From Saxidomus purpurata (lineage: Eukaryota; Mollusca; Bivalvia; Venerida; Veneridae): a stretch of DNA of 64,000 nucleotides. Below are positions 31,301-43,300 of the stretch, one piece after another. Each line of letters begins with the position of its first letter. Position 1 is the stretch's first letter. The DNA is taken from contig JAFMSR010000015.1 in NCBI GenBank assembly GCA_022818135.1, positions 28,621,628 to 28,685,627 on the forward strand, read 5' to 3'. A model generated the notes under the pieces. It searched no databases, was not told where the DNA came from, and was given only the letters and a program-made list of their open reading frames with translations. Made by a program: the position numbers and the translations under genes.

Positions 31301-34300
31301 TATCATGCAGAAGGGAAAGCTGAGTCAGCCCATGGGATAATAATGATAAAAATGACACTACAAACAAAATATTGTCATTAATATTCACTTATAATTCATT
31401 TGTTATAATCCATTAATTGCTCATGTGCATTTTATTCATCAGTTGTCATATTATATTACTTGTTCCTAGTGGTGTTGCATGAATGTGAAAGTATGTCAGT
31501 ATGTCATAATTTGTCAAGAGTAAATGAAAATCACTTGTAAGCAGGAGCTCCTATTCAGCTCTAATAAGATCACCTGGTTTACATTGTCTGTTTGTAGTCT
31601 GTCCACACTTAACCTTATGTATGCAATAGAGGCTGCATTTACAACTGGATCTTAATGAAACATGGTCAGAATGGCTGTCTTGATAAAATCTAGGTTGAAT
31701 TCGAAAATGGGTTCTCTTTTGGTAAAAGATTATTATAAAACACACATCAGTATGAATCCTTATCCTTTGGGTGAAAAGTAATTCTGCCTTTGTGACCAGT
31801 GCAGATCATGATCAGCCTGTATATCCCTGTGCTCTGATCATGATCTACACTGTTCACTATTCATTGAGTATTAAAATTTTCAGTGAGCAGGCCTTTGAAC
31901 AAATTGTATTGTCCATATTGAAAGATGGGGCAAGACTATATTGAAAATTTAGTTTGGGTAAGGGTTCAATGACAACACAAAGTCCATCATGTCTAATATT
32001 TTAAAATCCCATAAAATTGTTAAAGCTGCTTGCTCTCAGATTTTGGTAAAAAATTAAAATTCCTCAAACTGTATGTAAATTACGTATGTTAGAATATATG
32101 GTCATATAAAAAGACTCCAGTATAAATTCCTGTCACGTATATCTGTAAATTTCATAAAATACGCTACCAAATTCAAAAATTTCAATATGAACATATAGTG
32201 TAGTGGTGCTAATTGTAACCAACCTTTTTAATTGATTTCCGCTAATTCCTACCTAGATTTTTGCTTATTTTTTCATTCTAGCCATTTGTTTTATATTTAT
32301 GAATAAGAATGTCAATTGTTTTGAAAAATATTTTTTTCAACGGTAACTTTAAGAGCGAGCAGCTTTAATAGACACAATATATTTTTGATATGAAATTGAT
32401 AGATTTATTGTCCTTCATTAAAGTTTTGTTAATTTAGGAAGCATTTAATAGAGTAATTTGCAATGAAATGTATTGATACTTGATATAGTAAAATAAGAGA
32501 AAGTTCTTTCATTTCAAAGAAAATTTACTGGAATTCAATTGCCTAAAATTCCAATAATTCACATCTGCAAACATACGCCTGCCAATCCTGCCATAGTGTA
32601 CATGTACATTGTCACTGACTGTTCCCTGTCATTGTTGATGTATGAGGGTTGCTTTATTTTCCAGAACATTAGAAAATACTTCTGGTTCTGGTCTCCCATA
32701 GCAACAGTTCATATTGTCACCTTTTAAACAAGGATCGCCGAACACCAGGTGCCCATTGAAAATGGGCAAGTCTCTAAGATGTTTCACTCCAGTCATTGTA
32801 TTTAATGTTACAAAACACTTGAGCACCATGTTTATCTACATGTTTGATATATTCTCAATAATTTTTATGGCTGCCCGAATAAGGCTTTTGGGATGTTGGG
32901 CAGCTTACGGTGTGCGAAAGCAGGTGTTTACTGTGGAATATGGTGCATATGATGATATGACTTCTTTTTATCTGCTGAGCTCATACAGAGATGGTGAGTT
33001 CCCTGTCAGAAGTTTATCAGAAGCCTTTTCTATGAGCAATATAATGGTTCTGTCCCAATGCTGAAAAAAAAAAACAAATTTAGAAGAAAAACAGTAAATT
33101 GACCGAAATAGTTTCAGAGTAAAAGAGCCTTTTTATTTTGACTAGAACTATTAAGGTAACATTTTGAAACTTTGAAGACTGTGTACATGTACTTAAGGAA
33201 GGAAACTTTAATACCAATACAAAATTGATACTGTCAGCTTCTTAAATAAGTAAAAATAATTGTGAATAAAAGTACATTGTTACACGTACTAAGTCTTATT
33301 CTATTTTCTGATGTCTAGCTCTATCCGGATAATCTTGATACAATATGCAAATCACCCAGACATAATGCCTTTATGATACCAGGTCTCAGGAGTGTTTTGA
33401 TTTTGTTTCTGATTTTCTGTAGGCAGTTTTGTTGATTAACAATTTCAGTGGTATTTCGGTGGCATTTGTGTGGTCAGGTAAGCTCAGTCAGTGTTTCTGA
33501 ATATTTTAACTCTGAATATTTTAACTATTACTAACGTCCCTTGCCTCAAGGTATCAAAGTGGTGTCCTTGGTTGGGATGCTGCAGCCTCTTGATAACGTT
33601 GCTTTGTAGCCAACATTCTTGGGACTACAGAGCTTAAACAACCTATTGCATGTGTAACAGTTGAATGTAGGGGACAGTCACAGCCCCAAAACTTAATTTT
33701 GCAAAGGTGGACATAAAGCCCCTTCACTCTTCAAAGTTTAAAATTTGATTTAATTTCATTATGAAGTTGAAATTGAAGGTTTTTTTTTTTGGTTAGTTTT
33801 ATATTCTTTTTTTCTAAAAAGAAATATAGAGAATGGCCATCTAAATCATGTAAGATTGAGCTTAGGGGCTATGTCTTTTTACTGGGGGTGGGGGGGGGGG
33901 GCTAAGGGAAGGGGGACCTACAGAAAAACCATTCACAGACTAATTATTAAACATTGAGAAATGGCAGTTGATAGGGAACACTATGTATCAGTATATCAAA
34001 CAGACTTTCCCACTTGATGAGAATATTGGGTGTGAGGCTCAAACTGGTGACCTTGCAAATTACTGGTGTACTAAAGGATAATTTTATGGCTACCATTCCC
34101 TGTAATTGAATTACTTGAATACAATATTTGTGCAGAAAATACCTTTGGCCTAAATGGAAGAGGTCTGTGACTTTATTGATATTTTGTTTTTGCCACTGTT
34201 TGGAACTAAACTCTAATTACAGTTACAGTGCAAACTAGGACATACGATGTCTAAGTAAACAAACAAGCGAAAAGTTAATGCACTTGTTCTTTGCAATATT

Positions 34301-37300
34301 TTTGTTCTTCTGTCTATCATACTGTGGCATGGAAGTATAATACGAAATTCTGATGGATAAGAAATTAACTACATTTTCTAGAGCATAGGATGGTGTATGA
34401 ATAAGGAACAACTGGAAGATCATAAACCATGCTATTAGTATATTAAATTGAAGGCTGAAATAGATTGAATGAGGAGACATAAAAGTTTAATTTGATTTTC
34501 CCCAGGGCATGTGTTGCAGTGTCCGATGGACCTCACAATATGGAAATTACAAACATGATTTCAGAGTCACTGGATTCTGTAGGAGTATTCTATGAAATCT
34601 TAAGAATGAGGGTGTTTTAGCAAACAATTTCATTATGTGGTAAAATGTGAATGGGAATTAAAAACGACTTTGGAAAATAAAATGAAGTGAATACTATGAT
34701 TTCTGTGCTTAACTAAGTTGCAAGAGTGGCTGACTAGTTTGGAAGAAAAAGTATTTCACTAAGAAATGCTAAAACTGGATTTTAAAAGGAAATTTTCCAA
34801 ATGTAGTGCAATCATTTATTTATAATATACTTCCTATGGGAAAAATATGAAAGAAATGCATGGAAAGATTGCATAAAGAAAAGTAAATGAAAGGGATTGT
34901 TCACAATAATGAGAATATTCACTGGTCAAAAAAGTATCAGAAAAAAACACAGAACTAGTGATGGTACAATGTGTGTATATATTTATGAATATATTAAGAT
35001 ATTGGAGGTCATATATGTGCACTATAGTACTTCATGATTATGTAGAATTGTGAACTATCTGCACTTAAAATGATTTAAAGCTTTTTTATCGTGGCAGAGC
35101 ATCATGAAATTTCTGCAGACTCTACAGTATAGGTTTATTATTCTTTTATTGATCAGATTGATGATATAATGCCAGACAAGTTCTGGAGACTACAGATTAC
35201 ATATCATAACCCCCTCCCCTGCCCCACCCGGTAAAATTTTCAAGAACAGTTCCAAGAAATATATTCTGGGCTATTCAGGAACTTACGTTCAAGAACAGTA
35301 CTTAAAGTGTTCTTGAAGTGTTCTTGAAGTGTTCAAGAGCTTTTAAAGAATGTTTTAAGAAACGTTATAATTAGATGAGACAAATATTTTAAGAAGACCT
35401 TGTTTCTAAAAGGCTGTAGATTCTAGATTCATTAGACACTGCTGTTTTAGGCTACTGAGGTATCAGCTACAAAAAGAGAATGTTGACTCAGACATACTCT
35501 GGCCCCTATCAAATTGAACAACCCAACAGTTCATGAAATTTAACGACTAATGAAAAACTTAAAGTTTAAAGATTAAATCAATAACTCTGCCCATATTTTG
35601 AAGTTAGTATTGAACTCTGATATAGATAAGCAGAAAAAGACAACATTTGACTTTGGGGCATAATAGAATGTATCGGCTACTGTTTTGTATACCTCATCTT
35701 GTGACGATGATGCAGGTCTGATTACAATATTTTGTTCATTTTTGGCAGGAGTCCTCTGGACACGTACCCTTATAGTCATAAATAGTCTGACTTCTGGTGA
35801 GAAAAGCTCCTGATGATAGCGATCGATACTTGTTGAATAAGCTAGATTTTAGAGTTAGAAAAATGTAAGTGAAAACTAAACAAGCATGGTGTACGTAAAG
35901 AGAATGTTTGTGATAATGTGATAAAACAAACATACATGTATAAAATGTATGTGATCATGTGATGGACAAACATACATGTATAAAATGTTTGTGATAATGT
36001 GATGCAACAAACATACATGTATAAAATGTTTGTGATAATGTGATGGAACAAACATACATGTATAAAATGTTTGTGTTATATTAATCTCACACATTTTAGC
36101 TGTAAAACCCATAATTTCCAGTCATTAATTTCACAGTGTAGTTGAAAGATTTCCCTCGGTCTAGCTGTCTGATGGATTGCAATTTGGTTATGATTAGAAA
36201 TTGCCGGATATTTGTATTTCTGATAATTAACTAATATTAGTAAACATTCTCCCAGTTCTTGAATCAATAAGACATGTTTACATCATACAAATTCTATATA
36301 TCAAAATTCTTGATTTTACTGCCATCGTTTTTGGTCGTACATAAATATTTGAGCTCTTCATTGATCCGAGAATTGCTCCCAAATGTCCGAAATATACGCT
36401 TAGTGTTCACGTTCTTTGAAGAGTTCTCAAAAATTTCCTGTTTTATTGTTCTGTGTTAATAAGTGTAATGGATTGTATACTGTCGTAATACTGGAGTAAC
36501 AATGATGACTTGTTAGTCACATGGATATGAATTTAACTATAAATTGTTTAAAAAAACGAATAGTTACTTCCTTCTCCAAGATGTCAAATTTACAATATGT
36601 TAGCGTTTGGATGTAAAACAATTGGGAGGCTTTGAGATTGTTAGTGTAATACATTTGATGAAATGGCATCACTAAGAAAGAAAGAAAAACAAAAAAAGAG
36701 GAAAACTGAGAATCAAGGGGTAAGAAATTGTTGCTTGTAGTGTACATAAAACTATAGTTTTCAGAGCTTTAAATGTTGCAGTCTGTGTTGAATTGCTCCT
36801 GCTCATTGTCAGTTGATGTGGTTATTTTGAAAATCTTTGGAATAATGATAAATCGTGCAAGATCGTGATAAATGACTATTTTGGTTCATTTACTATGTAC
36901 AGAGCTAATGTCAGTGCTTTGGTTCAAACCTATAGGAATTGAGAGCAGCAAGGCTTGAAACTCAGGCTGTACGGACGTCTCAGATAAAGAAACAGCTGAA
37001 GAAAATCTATTACTGTAAAGGTCATTATATTCACAAGATTTTGTTTTTCCTAACTGAAAGACTAAGCTCATAAATTTGTCAATGTCACTAAAATTTCTGT
37101 TAAAAGATTGGATACTTTCAAATTACTTGACCTTCATTCTACATTGTTCTAAAGGGCTAGCTACTCACTGACTCACTCACAGATTGCAAAAACGTTTGAA
37201 TGAGAAAAACAAATGAAATATTGGGAAATAAACAACTCAAGAATATGAAGATGTTTACAGCTGCAGTTATGCTAAAATTTCTATCATAATCTTTAAAGTC

Positions 37301-40300
37301 CATCAAACAGCAAAAAATGAAGGTCTGGTGATTTGGTGTCTGTTTTAGACTATGCCACAATGATTGATCTATTCTACCTTGCCATGTTCAGCTGTTTTTT
37401 TGCTGTTTAACAGCAGTTGAATAAATGGTTTAGTTTTTGCATCATATAAATGAAGGGTTTGTGTTGCTTCTGTCAGAGGTATTTGATGGAACTTTTCATT
37501 TACACATATGCAAATCCACAATGTCCTGTAAAAATATGTATGGTTCATTATGACGCATTGTGTAATTGATACAGTGAAAATTCCATGCAGTCTTTAAACA
37601 AACTGTAACAGCTAATGGCATGGGATAATGTTCTGCTAAAATGGCTGTAAATGTCATCTTCGCATGTATACAGCAATTGATTCACAGACTGTCAGTGGAA
37701 CAATCGCTACAAGAACACTGAGAATTGAAGTTGCAATGTTATCCAATCGCTATAAAAATTCTGGCATTAAGCTGTAAATTTTCTGGTAGAAAGTGCTTTA
37801 CATTTGAGATTGGCAAATAAGAATTGTACCTAAATTATAATAGTACCTGAAAGTTATATTATCTCAAGTGTGTTTTGTTCTTGTGTATTGAATTCAATGA
37901 AACAGATTCGTGACGTCACTGACCATTCTTTTGTTGTTTTGACTGTTTATAGTCATGGCCTACCGTTAATTTACGGAGTTTTGTCTTACTTGACTGCAAT
38001 ACACAGTTAAGCTTTTGTTCTGTAAAGAGTTTGTTGAATTTAGAAAATGCAAAAGGGATAAAATTAATTCCCTTTCATATAGTCTAGCAAAGGGTCATAC
38101 CGATTATACACCTAGACTGAGGTTGGTGAGACCCAAAAAGCACAAATATAAACAAAGTTGAAGCCAGCAAGATAGTTTTTGGATGGCACTTTCTTTCATG
38201 ATGCCTTCTTTCAGAGGTTTGACAACATTTGTAAAATAGGTCAACTAGAGAGCAAAATGAATTAGGCTATTTGGAATATAACATTCTGTTATTATCTCCC
38301 TTTTATGGGTCTGACTTTCAACTTTAATTTGAAATGCATTCATTACCATATATTTCAGCAGCTGTTAGCAGCCTGCTGTTAGGTACTTGATGTATACACC
38401 AGAATTGGCATATGTAAGAATGGCCAATCTGACGTTCTCAAGTTTATAATGATGCAAATTCTGTTAAAACCGTAAACATTTTCCCATTTGATTTTAATGT
38501 GTGAATTCTCATGCTGTAAAAGTAAGTCTGATTTTGAAAGTAGTTATTTGGTACATGTAATACACTTAGTTGTGGACAGCTGCAACTGCATATTAGAATA
38601 TGGGTTATTTATTGATAGTGCACACAATGAATTATGTATAACAAGGCACTGGTGTTAAAAGACGGACCTTTGGGAGATCCTCTGGCAGTTACGAACCAAT
38701 TTGAAAAGCTAGCTTTTAACTAGATTGTTTCACACCAAAGATTGTTGCAGTCAGAAAACATTTATAATTTAGTAGCTTCATACACTTGTAGGCCGAAGTG
38801 GTCTTTGACCTGTACAACTCAGACTGTTTATTATCATATGATCCGGTCACAAAGTTCACTGTGGAATTAGAATGTTGTGCACTTTTATATAAGAGTCTCA
38901 AACATTGACTGTAGTTCCTCCTTTGACAGTCAGATTTGCAGTCACAATCAGCTGCAATTCATCCTGCTAAATTCCCATAATAGACTTGCGCATCTTTCAA
39001 CATTTTGAAGAGATGTTGGTAAAAATTTACTGACTGAAAAAAGTAACATTACAGAATTGTGATGAGACTGCACATACATACAGACTGAGCATGATCTGAC
39101 AGGTAGGGTAAGAGTTAAAATTAGTTATGTTAAAGGTTCTTCACTCTTGACTTATATTTGAAACCAGGAAAGCTGGCCACAGACGTCTAAACAAAATAAT
39201 GTAGGTGAATTTATGAGTAATTTAAGCAGTTGGCAATCATACATAACATATTGATTGTATTGACTAGTTGCAATAAGAAACTTGCAGAAGTGAAGTATGT
39301 TTAAGTCAGAGTTGTTTAAATTCAGACAAGGAAATTAAGTTATTGGCTAAGATTGATTTTAATTGACCTTTAAATATTAAATTGATGTCTTGAAGGAGAT
39401 CAAACGCAGCTGTGCATCTGGTTCTAATGAAGCTAGAAATTTGTTGTGTTTTTGCAGTTGTAGTCATGAGTTTTATTAATTTTCTTTCAAAGGGAACTTT
39501 TGCATTATTATTTTGATCCGGAAAGTTTTACAGTTTATATAATTAAGTCAGAAAATGTTGGTCTTGAAAACCTTGATATCTGCTTGTTAATTACAAATTC
39601 CTTGCTAGTTGATGTTGCCAGTTTCTGGATCTCAAGGTGTTGTTGTCAGTTGCCGTCAATTTATGAATTAAAGTTTTTATTGCAAGTTTTCTACCAACCT
39701 TGTACTGGTAAATGTAATGTAAAATGCTGATTGTTTTGATAAATTTGTTGTCTTTGTAGTAAATAGGGATGGCAATGAGTAAACAATTATCCTCGGGAGG
39801 GATGGGTGGTGGTGTGTTGGGGGGGAGTCACCTGCACTATAGATACTGTCTATGAAGTCTACGACCACATGTCATTTACATGATTGTTTTTGAGTCAAAC
39901 CAAATACTTTAGTATCAAAATTTACTCGTTGCCATTCCTGAGTTACAGAAAGCTTTTCATTACAATTTATACGTTTACCATGTAATGCGTACATGAAGAA
40001 GCTTACTTAAAATAAAATCTATTGTTACAACTTGTTTTCTCCCCCCCTTTCAATGAATTATTCAAGTATTTGTTATTAAAAACAAAAAAGTTATTGAAGA
40101 TTACTGTTTGCCAATGTAATACTGCTTAATTGATGAAGAAACTTATTCTGTAGAATTTTGTTTAGAGAGAAAGATATTTGCTGTTACTAAGTATGATTGT
40201 TACACCTTGTCTGGTTCTCATGTTTACTGCTGGTTATTTCATTGATCTCTCTGCTAGTTTGTTGGTACCATTCCAAGATACACGTATTCTGATCTCTGTC

Positions 40301-43300
40301 TATATGCAGCTGGAATTAACCCTCTCCCAACTAAATTTCCTAAATGGACTTTTCCATTTTTCAGTTCGAACAATTCCATTATTTGTTCAATGGGGTGTTG
40401 ATCACTTTAAAGATAAACCTTTAACGGTTTCCGGATGATAACTTGAGAACACATGGGCCTAAAGTTCCAAACTTGGTGTGGAGGTTGGTCATCAACAGTT
40501 GATGATCCTTACTGATTTTGAAGTCACCAGGTCAAAGGTTAAGGTCACAGTGACCTGGACTTGTAAAACGGTTTCCGGACGATAACTTGAGAACGTGTGG
40601 GCCTAGCATCTTGAAACTTGGTGTGGAAGTTGGTCATGACCAGCAGATGATCCGATTTATTTTGAGGTCAGTAGGTCAAAGGTGAAGGCCACTGGGACTT
40701 CTTTTTTTTCAGACCACATGTGTTTTTTTTTTGTTTTTTTTTTTGTAAGGCCAATCTTTTATTTTTATTTTTAAGGCCCAATATTTAAAAAGAAATTAAG
40801 GCCAGTAATATTTTTTAAAGGTTAAAAATTGAATGTTTTTTAGGCCAAAGTCAATTTGTTTTTCACAGTGACTTGAAAAAACGGGTTCTTGGATAGTTTG
40901 ACTTTTTCCACATTACTGATTGGATCAAAGGGGGCATACATGTTTTACAAACAGCTCTTGTTATATAACAGAACCAGAAGGGATTTTGTATTGCCCAGCA
41001 CTACTTAAGCATCTTGTTCTTTAGTGAAAAGAATTTACGTCACTCCAGGGAACAAAATGTAAAGTAGTTGTGACCTTAATGTTGTTAGGTTTTTTAAGTG
41101 CTTTCAAAATGATAAATATGAGCTTTTTCTTTCTTTAATAAGAAAGTCATGATGTTGAAATTTTACAGTTTTTACAAGTGAGCATTCATTTTAGAGTGCA
41201 TTGTTGGTGTCGCAGAGATTTTTCCAAGAGATTAATATAATTTATATTGTGTATTGATCATCTACCAATATAAATAGAAGAATACTGATCTTAAAGTCCC
41301 AGGGAGCGGTGGTGTAGAGGTTAAGGCAAAGGGGGCTGGTACATGGCAACAAAAAAAAAATATCTCACACTATATATAGACTATATATAGTATGAGATAT
41401 TTTTTTTGTTGTTGCCATGTACCAGGCCCTTTGGGTTAAGGTGTCGGCCGCTCATCCTGGAGGTTGCGGCTTCGAGCCCCACCGGAGTCACGACCGTATT
41501 TCCTCATATGACACCAGTATTGGTTTTTCCAGGAAGCGGACTCGAGAGTGACTCGATAAGCTACAAGCTTTCTTCACGATCGAGCTAAAATAAATTAGTA
41601 TAAACTAAATTAAAGTCCCAGGATCGTTTTGAATTTACTGATATTGTAAAATAAATATTCTGAAAGGATAATGATAGAACCATGTTCTATTCACTCTAAA
41701 ACAATGTTGACATATTCTTTTCTTTTGTATTCAAGTCCCTTTTTGATGAAAAAGATTTGCTAGGAAGACTTTTGTATTTTTTGCAATATCATTGAAAAAA
41801 AATACTGCTCTATATTTCTAACATGTCCATCGATTATAAAATTTAAGTTATTAATGTTTTGGTACAAATAAAGGTCATTTCCTCCAGTAAGACATTTGTC
41901 TTGGTAAAATAAGAGCTACTTGTCAATGTGGTCCTGGGACTTTAAAATTGCTGTAAGGTAGAAATTCAATCAAGTTACCTAAACATTTTCTAACAATGTC
42001 AGTTAAATTTCTAGATTAGACATGTTTTGTATTACTTTATTAGTTTATCTTTCTACAAAGGGCTTGCCCAGGGCTTGTATTTTGATTGCTCACAATACTT
42101 GAATACGAGAAGTCCTTTTAATAAGTTTAATGATTTTAGCTCACTTCCTTAACCTTCACTTCCTGCACAACTTCTCCTCTGCACAACTTCTCCTCTGTAA
42201 CAAAAATTAAAAGTTTTCCTGTTTGTCAGCAGTCAAATTTCTGAACATGACTGTTAGAGGCATTATGACTTTCACTTTTGCTTTTTAGGGACTTTCCTTT
42301 TCTTGAAGGGCCAGGCCCCTTAGCAAGCCTTCAGGTTGGTGCCTATTTTGCTTATATATTGAGTATCAAGTTGCTCTTTTTTCTTAGATTCTGGCAATAA
42401 TCTTGTTACTAAAGGCATAACATCTATCATCAGGCATGCAAAAACATCTCTTGATGAAAAACAATGAAAAACTTATGAAGTCATGTTTACTTTCTCTCCT
42501 ACCAGAAGCACCTTTATCAGATAAATTGTATATGAAATAACTAACTTCATTGTTCAGAAGGTAAAATTGATGATTTTTCATGATGACTGCCACATAAATA
42601 AAGAAGCTGAGCTACTTAATCTGTATGGAGAACAACCACCCACCTTCTCTGGTTTCCAAATTGAAGAGCGGCATTTTTATGTGAACCTTGATTTTTTTAA
42701 ATAGAGAGTTATAGCAAATATATATTTTGTTGTGTTACAAAATAAAGACAACACAATTACACTATTCATCTAGTAAAAGTGAAATAACATTTTGGCAGAG
42801 GTTCAGACTGTGAAATTTGGGCGGTGTTTTATGCATTACACTCGTAAATGCTGGTGATGTAGATATAAGGTGCAAAAAAAAAAAAGCAAGAGAAAATGCT
42901 ATGGAAAATGTGTGGATATATTCAATATATCTGATGTGTTATCAAGTAGAAAAGTAGTATATCTGAAAAAATGAGGACCAAAATGGCTATGGCGGATATT
43001 AGTGAACAGTCTATAAATAGATATGTAATTGGGCCAGTGATTGGCTCCGACCTCATTCCATTGAAAAGGATATATCAGTCAAACATGACGAGCTATAACA
43101 AGAAACGTGAACGCAGGGAGCGTCACTTGAAGCAAATGTTGAAACAGCGCGTACGCGCTGAATCAGGTCTGAGCAGTATGACGTCAGCGCTGTTTGAGCT
43201 GGCGATCAACAGCACGGATATCATTGACTTTACACTCGTGGAGCTTTGGAGACAGGTAAAATATAAATACCTTGAGATTGGTATAGATTTTGTCAGAACT

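Noticed and set aside
32714..33064. 116-residue plus-strand frame ending near a GTGAGT donor
   Set aside because: The donor is in phase 1, which does not fit DOCK exon 2 (phase 0). No protein family recognised and no matching downstream exon.
41406..41588. 60-residue frame
   Set aside because: It lies within the tRNA-derived SINE.
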